From positions 1 through 43,208 of the forward strand of contig CALUZW010000019.1 of the NCBI GenBank assembly GCA_944325415.1: a stretch of 43,208 nucleotides of DNA, given 5' to 3'. The notes under the pieces are model-generated. The model did no database searches. It was not told the DNA's origin and saw only the letters and a program-made list of their open reading frames with translations. Position 1 is the stretch's first letter, and each line of letters starts with the position of its first letter. Shown here piece after piece: positions 16,406 to 24,785 of this stretch. The stretch is from an uncultured Bacteroidales bacterium (lineage in GTDB: Bacteria > Bacteroidota > Bacteroidia > Bacteroidales > UBA11471). The position numbers and the translations under genes were made by a program.

Positions 16406-16873
16406 ATGAGAACGTTACGGGAAAGTCTGTTTGTCAAAATTGTCTTTGTCTTGTGTCTTCTGACGCAAGGGCTGTTTCTTTTCCCGCATCATCACCACAA
16501 CGGGGCCACGGCGGCCTGCTTCGATATAAGCCACTGCACGAAACAGTTCCATCACAACAGTGTACTGCCTTTCCACAGCGAAAACGACGGTTGCTGCGAC
16601 CACAACCACAGCAACCCCGACATACCTTGCAGCCATCGGGTCATTTCGGTTCTGCCGCCATCACACCCGCATCTCCTGCCGGTGCCCTGCCACAACATCT
16701 TGCACACCACTTACTGCCACCTGGCTACGGCCATTCCCTGCCAGGAGTGCCAACAGCAATATGACGAATGCCGGGTAATGCTTCTTATCAAAGAGGCTCC
16801 TGCCCTACCCGACTCCTATCTCATTTACCACACCCGGGCACTTCCCACCCGGGCCGGCACATCTATCGCTTGA
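16406..16873 (+). CDS. Small His/Cys-rich secreted protein, first gene of metal-efflux cluster
   Basis: A 155-residue protein with an N-terminal hydrophobic segment (LFVKIVFVLCLLTQGLFLF), immediately followed by FPHHHH. The mature part is rich in His and Cys (GCCDHNH, CSHR, PCHNILHTTYCH, PCQECQQQYDEC), consistent with metal binding in the cell envelope. I recall similar short proteins upstream of RND metal-efflux operons in Bacteroidales, possibly the family named DUF6769, but could not check this. It precedes the adaptor gene by 94 nt on the same strand. No other in-frame ATG is available, so the start is fixed despite its closeness to the promoter. A periplasmic metal chaperone or sensor is an inference. 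Confidence 0.75.
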   Translation: MRTLRESLFVKIVFVLCLLTQGLFLFPHHHHNGATAACFDISHCTKQFHHNSVLPFHSENDGCCDHNHSNPDIPCSHRVISVLPPSHPHLLPVPCHNILHTTYCHLATAIPCQECQQQYDECRVMLLIKEAPALPDSYLIYHTRALPTRAGTSIA

Positions 16874-16967
16874 TGTCCGCACCGAAGGCAATCCCGTATA
16901 ACAGATTGTCTTTCAACAATCATGCGTCATCGACGCTACTCTATTCTATTTTTTTACACCAAGCGAT

Positions 16968-18158
16968 ATGAAACATCTTATATTTTTACTTGCCATAAGT
17001 GTGACCGTTTGCACAGGCTGCACCCATAATCACAATCACGACCACGACCATGAAGTGGCCGACCCCCACAACCATGTTGCCGGCGAAAGCCACGACCCGC
17101 ATGCCGGTGAGGTTTCGGAAGAGACCGGGCATAACGACGAAATCATATTTCCTGCCGAGCAGGCTGCCCGCACCGACTTTGAGGTGCAGACTGTCGAAGA
17201 GTCTTACTTCGCACCTGTCATTCATTGCAGCGGCGAAATCACAAATACACCCAACGACCTGATGTTCCTCTATGCTCCGGTAGGAGGTGTTGTTGTCTTT
17301 GGCGACTGCAATCCGGCCGAGGGTGTGAAGGTAAACGCCGGCGAGACCCTCTTCTACCTCTCTACCCACGGACTGGCCTCGGGCAATGCCGTCGTCAAAG
17401 CCCAAGCCGCTTATGAAAAAGCCCGCGCCGACTACGAACGGGCTCAGGCTCTGCAAGCCGACCACATCGTTTCTCAGAAAGAGGTGGATGCCGCCCGGGC
17501 CGAATTTCTGCGGGCCGAAGCCGAATACCGGCCTCTTGCTTCGGAAAGCGAACAGGGCGTTCCGGTAAAAGCGGCACAAACCGGATACCTTACCCAGCTC
17601 ACTGTCAATGCCGGGCAGTATGTCGAGGCCGGCACACCGCTGGCTGCCGTAACGACCAACCGACGGCTGCGCCTTACGGCCGAAGTGCCGCAACGGTACT
17701 ACGACCGTCTTAGCGGCATGACCGATGCCTACTTCTCGACCGAAGCGTCCGACTCGACCTATGCCGTCTCGGAACTGAACGGCCGCCGGGTATCGATAGG
17801 CCGCAGCACGGCTACCGGGTCGACCCTCATACCGGTAACCTACGAATTTGACAATCCCGGCAACTGGGCCGCCGGCCTCTATGCCGAGGTGGCATTGAGC
17901 GGGAAGAGCCGCGAGAAGGCCATCGTACTCCCCCTCTCGGCCCTAACCGAAGCGCAAGGCATATACTATGTATATGTGCAGCTCGACGAGGAGGGTTACC
18001 AGCGGCGCGAAGTAACCGTCGGCGACAACAACGGCCGCGAAGTTACCATCGCCGCAGGATTGCAGCCCGGCGAACGGGTCGTCACCCGCGGTGCCGTACA
18101 GGTGAAAATGGCCGCCGCCTCGGGAACCATTCCCCACGGACATTCCCACAACCACTAA
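16968..18158 (+). CDS. RND efflux periplasmic adaptor lipoprotein (CusB/CzcB type)
   Basis: A 396-residue membrane-fusion protein with a lipoprotein-type signal ending at Cys18 (VTVCTGC). A His-rich stretch follows directly (HNHNHDHDHE, then several further HDPHAG-like motifs), and the C-terminus ends HGHSHNH, so both ends could bind metal. The central region shows the lipoyl/barrel-sandwich pattern (NAGETLFYLS; AAQTGYLTQLTVNAGQYVEAGTPLA) around an alpha-helical hairpin (QAAYEKARADYERAQALQAD). It would link the inner-membrane pump to the outer-membrane factor. The pump gene begins 12 nt downstream. The substrate is probably a transition metal, but which one cannot be read from sequence. Confidence 0.93.
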   Translation: MKHLIFLLAISVTVCTGCTHNHNHDHDHEVADPHNHVAGESHDPHAGEVSEETGHNDEIIFPAEQAARTDFEVQTVEESYFAPVIHCSGEITNTPNDLMFLYAPVGGVVVFGDCNPAEGVKVNAGETLFYLSTHGLASGNAVVKAQAAYEKARADYERAQALQADHIVSQKEVDAARAEFLRAEAEYRPLASESEQGVPVKAAQTGYLTQLTVNAGQYVEAGTPLAAVTTNRRLRLTAEVPQRYYDRLSGMTDAYFSTEASDSTYAVSELNGRRVSIGRSTATGSTLIPVTYEFDNPGNWAAGLYAEVALSGKSREKAIVLPLSALTEAQGIYYVYVQLDEEGYQRREVTVGDNNGREVTIAAGLQPGERVVTRGAVQVKMAAASGTIPHGHSHNH

Positions 18159-18170
18159 ACCGTTACCGCC

Positions 18171-21100
18171 ATGCTCAACAGAATCATAAACTTCTCTCTT
18201 CACAACAGGCTGCTGATTGTAGCCATTGCCGTGCTGCTCACGGTAACAGGTATCTACACAGCCTCACGCATGGAGGTCGACGTGTTTCCCGACCTGAACG
18301 CCCCCACCGTAGTCGTCATGACCGAAGCACCCGGCATGGCCACCGAAGAGGTGGAACGCACGGTAACGTTTGTCATCGAGACGGCCTTGAACGGAGCTAC
18401 CGACGTGCGCCGTGTGCGCTCGTCGTCGACCAACGGATTCTCGGTCGTATGGATAGAATTCGACTGGGACACCGACATCTACCTGGCCCGGCAGATTGTG
18501 TCGGAGAAACTCGCCTCCATCGGCGAACAGCTTCCCACTACGGCCGGACAGCCCACCCTGGGCCCCCAGTCATCGATACTCGGAGAAATACTCATCGTGG
18601 GGCTCACCTCCGACTCGCTGTCGATGCAGGAGTTGCGCACGATTGCCGACTGGACCATTCGTCCCCGCCTGCTCTCGACAGGTGGCGTGGCACAAGTATC
18701 GGTCATCGGAGGCGACCTTAAAGAGTACCAGATACAGTTGTCGACCGAGCGCATGCGCCGCTACGGCGTCTCGCTGGCCGAGATTCTGGCTGCCACCCGC
18801 GACATGAACCTCAACGCCTCGGGCGGTGTCATTTACGAATACGGCAACGAATATGTCGTGCGTGGCATGGTGGCCGACCGCGATGCCAGCGACATAGCCA
18901 AAGGATTTGTCAAATTTTCGGAAAGCGGCGAACCCATCGTACTGAGCGATGTGGCCGATGTGGTTATCGGCAACAAGTCGCCCAGGCTCGGCGTAGCATC
19001 GGAACGCGGCTGTCCGGCCGTACTCATTACCGTCACCAAACAGCCGGCCACCAACACGCTGGAACTTACCGAGCAACTCGACAAGACTCTCGCCGAACTG
19101 CAAAAGACACTGCCCGAAGTGCATATATCGACCGACATTTTCAGACAGTCGCGCTTTATCGAAAGCTCCATCGACAACATCGCCCACTCGCTGTGGGAAG
19201 GTGCCCTGTTTGTCGTCGTCGTACTCTTCTTCTTCCTCATGAACGGAAGAGTCACTCTCATCTCGCTCGTCGCCCTGCCGCTGTCGCTGCTCACCGCCAT
19301 TCTCACGCTGAAAGGATTGGGATTCACCATCAACACGATGAGTCTCGGCGGTATGGCCATCGCCATAGGTTCGCTGGTCGACGACGCCATTATCGACGTG
19401 GAGAATGTCTATAAGAGACTGCGGGAAAACCATGCCCTGCCTCAGGAGCAACGACGTCCTGTACTGCAAGTGGTCTACGATGCATCACGCGAAATACGTA
19501 CCTCGATTGTACACGCCACCATCATCACCATCGTGGCATTTGTCCCGCTCTTTTTCCTCGGCGGCATGGAAGGCCGCATGCTGCGCCCCCTGGGTATCTC
19601 GTTTATCGTCTCGCTCTTTGCCTCGATGGTGGTAGCCGTGACCCTCACCCCCGTCATGTGCAGCTACATGCTCACCTCGGAAAAGACCTTGCGAAAACAC
19701 CAGAACGAAGCGCCGCTGTCGCATTTCCTCAAAAGAGTATATCGCCGTGCTCTGCAAGGCGCGCTACGCCACGGCCGGCTGGTCATCGGTGGTGCCATAG
19801 CCTTGTTTGCCGGGGCCGTCATACTGTATACTACACTGGGCAGCAGCTTCCTGCCTCCCTTCAACGAGGGCTCCCTCACCGTCAATGTGAGCACCCTGCC
19901 GGGCATCTCGCTTGACGAGTCGGACAAGATAGGGCGTATGGCCGAAGAGATTCTGCTCGAAATTCCCGAGATACAGACCGTGGCCCGCAAAACCGGCCGG
20001 GCTGAACTCGACGAACATGCCCTCGGCGTGAACACCTCGGAGATAGAGGCTCCTTTTGTTCTCGACAAGCGGAGCCGCGAAGAATTTCTGGCCGACGTCC
20101 GTGCCCGCCTCGGTGCCATAAAAGGCATCGACCTGGAAATAGGACAACCCATCTCCCACCGCATCGATGCCATGCTCTCGGGTACACAGGCCAACATCGC
20201 CATCAAGCTCTTCGGCGAAGACCTGAACAAGATGTATGCCCTCGGACAGGAAATCAAACGGGCCATCTCGACGGTCGAAGGTATCGCCGACGTAATGGTC
20301 GAACAGCAGGTCGAACGCTCCCAGTTGCAAATCATTCCCCGACGGGAGATGCTGGCCCGCTACGGCATATCCCTTGCCGACTTCTCGCAATGGGTGCGTG
20401 TGGCTCTTGACGGAGAAATCGTCTCGCAAATCTACGACGGAAACGCCACGTTCGACCTCACGGTAAAGGCTGGCGACGGACACAGCCGCACCATCGAGGA
20501 GACCGGCGACCTGCTGGTCGACACGGGCAACGGCGGGAAAGTGCCGCTAAGTCAGATAGCCGACATCGTATCGACATCGGGCCCCAATGCCGTGAACCGG
20601 GAAAACGTAAAACGCAAAATCGTCGTCTCGGCCAACGTTACGGGAGGCGACCTGGGTGGAGCCGTCGAATCGATACGCTCGGCCATCGAAGCCAATGTCG
20701 CCCTGCCACAGGGCTACTACATCGAGTATGGCGGACAGTTTGAGAGCCAGCAATCGGCCGCCCGCACCCTCTCCTTTGCCTCGGCCATAGCCCTGCTGGT
20801 CATTTTCCTGCTCCTCTTCCAGGAATTCAAGAGTCTCTCCCTCTCGGGCATGATCATGATAAACCTGCCGCTCGCTCTCATCGGTGGTGTAGCCGCCATC
20901 GCCATGACCTCCGGCGTTGTGAGCATACCGGCCGTCATAGGCTTTATCTCGCTGCTGGGTATCGCCGTGCGCAACGGCATCTTGCTGGTATCGCACTACG
21001 GGCAACTGCGCAACGAAGGCATATCTCTGAAAGACAGTATCGTACAGGGTTCGCTCGACCGTCTCAACCCGATACTCATGACCTCGCTCTCGTCGGCACT

Positions 21101-21266
21101 TGCGCTCATACCTCTGGCATTGGGCGGCGACGTCAGCGGCAACGAGATACAGAGCCCCATGGCCAAGGTTATCCTCGGCGGCCTTATCAGTTCGACACTG
21201 CTCAATATCTTTGTCATACCCACCGTATACCTGTTTTTAAACTCAAAAAAAGAATCTCATGCGTAA
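18171..21266 (+). CDS. RND heavy-metal-type efflux pump (CusA/CzcA family)
   Basis: A 1031-residue inner-membrane RND transporter of usual family length. It starts in a first helix (LNRIINFSLHNRLLIVAIAVLL) followed by the conserved SRMEVDVFPDLNAPTVVV. The fourth-helix signature GGMAIAIGSLVDDAIIDVEN lies at about residues 393-412. It carries the acidic residues used for proton coupling in the heavy-metal (HME) branch. A second half repeats the topology. The exact metal class (Cu/Ag versus Zn/Co/Cd or other) is ambiguous, since the motif does not match one subgroup cleanly. The next gene overlaps its end by 8 nt. Confidence 0.94.
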   Translation: MLNRIINFSLHNRLLIVAIAVLLTVTGIYTASRMEVDVFPDLNAPTVVVMTEAPGMATEEVERTVTFVIETALNGATDVRRVRSSSTNGFSVVWIEFDWDTDIYLARQIVSEKLASIGEQLPTTAGQPTLGPQSSILGEILIVGLTSDSLSMQELRTIADWTIRPRLLSTGGVAQVSVIGGDLKEYQIQLSTERMRRYGVSLAEILAATRDMNLNASGGVIYEYGNEYVVRGMVADRDASDIAKGFVKFSESGEPIVLSDVADVVIGNKSPRLGVASERGCPAVLITVTKQPATNTLELTEQLDKTLAELQKTLPEVHISTDIFRQSRFIESSIDNIAHSLWEGALFVVVVLFFFLMNGRVTLISLVALPLSLLTAILTLKGLGFTINTMSLGGMAIAIGSLVDDAIIDVENVYKRLRENHALPQEQRRPVLQVVYDASREIRTSIVHATIITIVAFVPLFFLGGMEGRMLRPLGISFIVSLFASMVVAVTLTPVMCSYMLTSEKTLRKHQNEAPLSHFLKRVYRRALQGALRHGRLVIGGAIALFAGAVILYTTLGSSFLPPFNEGSLTVNVSTLPGISLDESDKIGRMAEEILLEIPEIQTVARKTGRAELDEHALGVNTSEIEAPFVLDKRSREEFLADVRARLGAIKGIDLEIGQPISHRIDAMLSGTQANIAIKLFGEDLNKMYALGQEIKRAISTVEGIADVMVEQQVERSQLQIIPRREMLARYGISLADFSQWVRVALDGEIVSQIYDGNATFDLTVKAGDGHSRTIEETGDLLVDTGNGGKVPLSQIADIVSTSGPNAVNRENVKRKIVVSANVTGGDLGGAVESIRSAIEANVALPQGYYIEYGGQFESQQSAARTLSFASAIALLVIFLLLFQEFKSLSLSGMIMINLPLALIGGVAAIAMTSGVVSIPAVIGFISLLGIAVRNGILLVSHYGQLRNEGISLKDSIVQGSLDRLNPILMTSLSSALALIPLALGGDVSGNEIQSPMAKVILGGLISSTLLNIFVIPTVYLFLNSKKESHA

Positions 21267-22434
21267 ATTATTCATCAGCGTCCTGCTCATCGCATTGCTT
21301 GGTCCGACCCAAGCCCAAAACATCGACGGCATACTGCGCGACATCGAAGTAAACAACGCTTCGCTGCGGGCCCAAAAAAGCCTGGACAAGGCTCAGCGCC
21401 TCGAACTGCGGGCCGGGAATATGCCCGAAGGACCGGAAGTAGAGTATATGCACTCGTGGGACCGTAACAGCTCGACAACCATATCGGAAATAAACGTAAC
21501 CCAAGGATTCGACTTTCCGACAGCCTACATTGCCCGACGCAAAGCGGTACTGGCTCAGGAAGAACAACTGGGTCACGAACTGAATACATTCCGACAGGAG
21601 ATTCTGCTCGAAGCCAAACTGCTCTGCATCGACATCATTGCCCTGCGACAAGAATACCATCTGCTGGAAATGCGTACCGCCAACACCCGCCGCATGGCCA
21701 CTGCCATGCAACGGGCACTGGAAAAGGGGGAAATATCGACCCTCGAAAAGAATCGTGGAGATATTGAACTGGCCAATATGCAAAACCTGCTGGGGTTGAA
21801 AAAAATCGAACTCGAAAGTGCGCTCGAACGTCTTCAAAACCTCAACGGCGGAAAGGCTGTCGCACTGGACGACTCGACCTTTTCGATGCCCGAAGAGGTG
21901 CTGCCGTTTGAGGTTATGAAGCAGGAGTATGAATGCCGCGCCCCGCAACTGCTCTCGCTCATGGCGGAGAAAAAGAGTGCCGAGGCCGGACTGAAAGTGA
22001 GCCGCTCGGGTGCCCTTCCCGGTATTGCCGTAGGGTATCACCACGAGATAGGGGGCGAAGAGAAACTCAACGGCATCATCGTCGGCATATCGCTGCCCCT
22101 GTGGAAAAGCCGTCGGGAAATCAAACGGGCCAAAGCACAGATTGAATATGCCGACGCCCAGCTCGAAAGTGTACGCATCGACCAACTCTCTACACTGAAA
22201 GAGCTTTATGGCCGGTACCATACACTGAAAACGACATTTGAAGCCCTCGTGCGTATCGACCTGCAACAGGAACCGGCCTTGCAACACATTACCAAAGCTT
22301 ACCGCACGGGCATTCTCAACGAGACAGATTTCCTGAGCGAAGTCAATGCCCTCTACGAAGTTAAGGAGCAACGCATCGCCATCGAACGCGACCTGCACAA
22401 GGTCGTCGCTCAAATCAACGCGCTGAATCTTTAA
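21259..22434 (+). CDS. TolC/CzcC-like outer-membrane efflux factor
   Basis: A 391-residue protein with a signal peptide (MRKLFISVLLIALLGPTQAQ), dominated by long amphipathic helices, as in outer-membrane efflux proteins. Typical segments are QGFDFPTAYIARRKAVLAQEE, VSRSGALPGIAVGYHHEIGG and a closing helix with IERDLHKVVAQINAL. It overlaps the pump gene by 8 nt, indicating translational coupling, and completes a tripartite RND system. At 391 residues it is on the short side for this family, as is common for Bacteroidetes CzcC-like proteins. Confidence 0.9.
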   Translation: MRKLFISVLLIALLGPTQAQNIDGILRDIEVNNASLRAQKSLDKAQRLELRAGNMPEGPEVEYMHSWDRNSSTTISEINVTQGFDFPTAYIARRKAVLAQEEQLGHELNTFRQEILLEAKLLCIDIIALRQEYHLLEMRTANTRRMATAMQRALEKGEISTLEKNRGDIELANMQNLLGLKKIELESALERLQNLNGGKAVALDDSTFSMPEEVLPFEVMKQEYECRAPQLLSLMAEKKSAEAGLKVSRSGALPGIAVGYHHEIGGEEKLNGIIVGISLPLWKSRREIKRAKAQIEYADAQLESVRIDQLSTLKELYGRYHTLKTTFEALVRIDLQQEPALQHITKAYRTGILNETDFLSEVNALYEVKEQRIAIERDLHKVVAQINALNL

Positions 22435-22452
22435 TGTATCTCTCAATCCACA

Positions 22453-22482
22453 ACAAGGGGCAGAATGTTTTCTGCCCCTTGT
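22453..22482 (+). terminator. Terminator of the efflux operon
   Basis: ACAAGGGGCAGA (22453-22464) and TCTGCCCCTTGT (22471-22482) form a perfect 12-bp stem with a 6-nt loop (ATGTTT), 18 nt past the stop codon of the outer-membrane factor gene. The following bases are only moderately T-rich. Confidence 0.75.
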
Positions 22483-22509
22483 CGTTTGCAAGGTTTCCCG
22501 CCGACTACT

Positions 22510-22616
22510 TACCATGCCTTTGGCTATCTTTTCAGAAGATAGGAGGCGGCTCGGCTCAGGCAATGACGAAATCTTCGCTTTCTCCTTGCCTCTGCTCTCG
22601 CCTTTCGCTATCTTTG
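22510..22616 (+). repeat. Composite promoter-like repeat upstream of ABC importer
   Basis: A partial element (GCCTTTGGCTATCTT, near 22517-22530) is followed by a linker at 22531-22554 that begins TTCAGAAGATAGG and ends GGCGGCTCGG. A full element then ends in TATCTTTG (22609-22616). The full element has CTTG (22585-22588), 20 nt, then TATCTTTG, and ends 19 nt before the importer start codon. The same linker, with two substitutions and one extra base, occurs on the minus strand at 27132-27156 beside another copy. The full element very probably serves as the importer promoter. Confidence 0.7.
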
Positions 22617-22635
22617 TCCATTCAATTTTCACACC

Positions 22636-23763
22636 ATGAATCTACCTCGCATACTCCTCTCCTCCTGCCTCTTGTTCGCGCTGTATGCAACCTCCTGCCG
22701 GGAGGGAAAGCCGAACGACGACGGCGGCGAGAAAATGGCAACGAAATATGCCGAAGGTTTTGAAGTAACCCGGTATGACGGCTACACGGTGGCCGAGCTG
22801 CGCGACCCGTGGGACACGACCCGCCTGCTGCACCGCTATGTGCTGGTTGATAAAAAGGCTGAACTGCCGACCGGTCTCCCCGACGGAACGCTGGTGCGCA
22901 CACCTGTGGGCCGCATAATTGTCTACTCATCGGTACACGGCAGTATGCTCGACGCCTTGGGTGCCGCCCACGGTATTGTAGGCGTGTGTGAGTCGCAATA
23001 CATCGCCAACGCCACCCTGCGCGCCAGAATAGCCGGTCGACGCATCGTCGACGTGGGCAACTCCTTTGCTCCCGACGTGGAGAAAATCATCGCACTTGCT
23101 CCCGACGCCATCTTCACCTCTCCGTTTGAAAACTGCGGATACGGCCACGTCGAGAAACTGAATGTTCCCCTCATCGAGTGTGCCGACTATATGGAGACCT
23201 CTCCGCTGGGTCGTGCCGAGTGGATACGTTTCATCGGACTGTTTGTCGGCCGGGAGGCCGAAGCCGACTCCCTGTTTCTCACCATCGAGAAAAGCTATGG
23301 CGACCTGCAACGCCGGGTCGAAGGGGTGACCCGGCGACCGACGGTTCTCTCGGAAAAGAAAACGGGCGCTACATGGTTTGTACCGGGCGGCGAGAGCTAC
23401 ATGGCCCGTCTTTTTGCCGATGCGGGGGCCGACTACCTGTGGAAAGACGACCGCCACGCCGGGTCGCTGGCTCTGACCTTTGAATCGGTCTTCGACCGAG
23501 CTCGCGAAGCCGACTTCTGGCTCTTCAAATACTCGGCACCGAACGATATGACCCGGACGGCACTCATTGCCGAATATGCTCCGTATGACCGGTTCAAAGC
23601 GGTGGCCGACGGACAAGTGTTCGGCTGCAACCTCTCCCGCAACCACTTCTTCGAAGAGGTTCCGCTCCACCCCGACCTGCTCCTCCGCGACTTTATCGGC
23701 ATATTCCACCCCGGCCTCCTGCCCGACGATACACTCCGCTATTTTCACCGTTTACAGCCATGA
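22636..23763 (+). CDS. ABC importer substrate-binding lipoprotein (BtuF/FecB type)
   Basis: A 375-residue lipoprotein (signal ending ATSC, Cys21) with the helical-backbone periplasmic-binding fold of the iron-siderophore/cobalamin/haem group. Recognisable parts are RIIVYSSVHGSMLDALGAAHGIVGV, RRIVDVGNSFAPDVEKIIALAPDAIF, and a C-terminal lobe with ESYMARLFADAGADYLW and FKAVADGQVFGCN. It delivers a metal complex or corrinoid to the FecCD-type permease encoded next, with a 4-nt ATGA overlap. I looked for a cobalamin riboswitch upstream and did not see one, so vitamin B12 is neither supported nor excluded. Confidence 0.9.
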   Translation: MNLPRILLSSCLLFALYATSCREGKPNDDGGEKMATKYAEGFEVTRYDGYTVAELRDPWDTTRLLHRYVLVDKKAELPTGLPDGTLVRTPVGRIIVYSSVHGSMLDALGAAHGIVGVCESQYIANATLRARIAGRRIVDVGNSFAPDVEKIIALAPDAIFTSPFENCGYGHVEKLNVPLIECADYMETSPLGRAEWIRFIGLFVGREAEADSLFLTIEKSYGDLQRRVEGVTRRPTVLSEKKTGATWFVPGGESYMARLFADAGADYLWKDDRHAGSLALTFESVFDRAREADFWLFKYSAPNDMTRTALIAEYAPYDRFKAVADGQVFGCNLSRNHFFEEVPLHPDLLLRDFIGIFHPGLLPDDTLRYFHRLQP

Positions 23764-24785
23764 AACCCCGCACATTCCTCCTGTCTGCTGCCGCCCTCAC
23801 CCTCATACTCATACTGGCCAATCTGGCCTGGGGCTCGGTAAAGATTCCGCTCGACGCCGTTATCGACATCTGTCTGGGGCAAGAGGTGGAGAAAGAGAGC
23901 TGGTCGTTTATCGTCGTAGAGTCGCGGCTGCCGCAGGCGCTCACAGCTCTGCTGGCGGGAGCGTCGCTCGCCATTGCCGGCCTGCTGCTGCAAACGGCGT
24001 TTAACAACCCGCTGGCCGGCCCTTCGATTTTGGGGGTCAACTCCGGCGCCGGACTGGGCGTAGCCGTCGTCATGCTGCTGCTCGGCGGCAGTATCAGCGG
24101 CAACGGGTTCATGCTCTCGGGCACACTGGCAATGCTGGCCGGCGCCATGGCCGGTGCCATCGTCGTGCTGGGGGTGATTATTGGCTTTGCCTCGATGGTA
24201 AAAAGCAACCTCATGCTGCTCATCATCGGCATCATGGTGGGATACATCACCTCATCGGCCATATCGCTGCTCAACTTCTTCTCGACAACCGAAGGGGTAT
24301 TCTCCTACACCATCTGGGGGCTGGGCGATTTCTCGGGCATCTCTACCGGACAGATGCCGTTTTTTGCCACTGCGACACTGGCCGGCCTCTTCGGTGCCCT
24401 GCTGCTCATCAAGCCGCTCAACGCCCTGCTGCTCGGCGAACGCTATGCCGCCAACCTCGGTGTCAACGTCAGACTCACCCGCGTGGGGCTGCTGCTATGT
24501 ACCGGCTGGCTGACTGCCGTGGTTACGGCCTACTGCGGCCCCATATCGTTTATCGGACTGGCGGTGCCGCACATCGCCCGACTGCTGCTGCAATCGTCGG
24601 ACCACCGCTGGGTCGTGCCGGCTACCATGCTCACCGGCAGCATCGTGGCGCTGCTGTGCAACCTGCTCTGCGTCTTGCCGGGCGACCTCGGCATTATCCC
24701 CCTTAACGCCGTAACGCCACTCTTCGGTGCGCCGGTAATTATCTATGTCATCGTGAACCAAAGGAAAATACAATATTTCAACTAA
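23760..24785 (+). CDS. FecCD-family ABC importer permease
   Basis: A 341-residue inner-membrane protein with about ten hydrophobic helices. It has the signature GLLLQTAFNNPLAGPSILGV followed by NSGAGLG, which marks the FecCD/BtuC family of iron-complex and cobalamin permeases. The cytoplasmic coupling region near GERYAANLGVNV and the late GLAVPHIARLL segment also fit. The start overlaps the binding-protein stop by 4 nt, and its own stop shares one base with the ATPase start, so the three genes are translationally coupled. Confidence 0.95.
   Translation: MKPRTFLLSAAALTLILILANLAWGSVKIPLDAVIDICLGQEVEKESWSFIVVESRLPQALTALLAGASLAIAGLLLQTAFNNPLAGPSILGVNSGAGLGVAVVMLLLGGSISGNGFMLSGTLAMLAGAMAGAIVVLGVIIGFASMVKSNLMLLIIGIMVGYITSSAISLLNFFSTTEGVFSYTIWGLGDFSGISTGQMPFFATATLAGLFGALLLIKPLNALLLGERYAANLGVNVRLTRVGLLLCTGWLTAVVTAYCGPISFIGLAVPHIARLLLQSSDHRWVVPATMLTGSIVALLCNLLCVLPGDLGIIPLNAVTPLFGAPVIIYVIVNQRKIQYFN

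Noticed and set aside
22483..22635. Possible cobalamin riboswitch ahead of the BtuF-like gene
   Set aside because: The region is accounted for by promoter-like repeats, and I see no B12-box-like core or long conserved leader.
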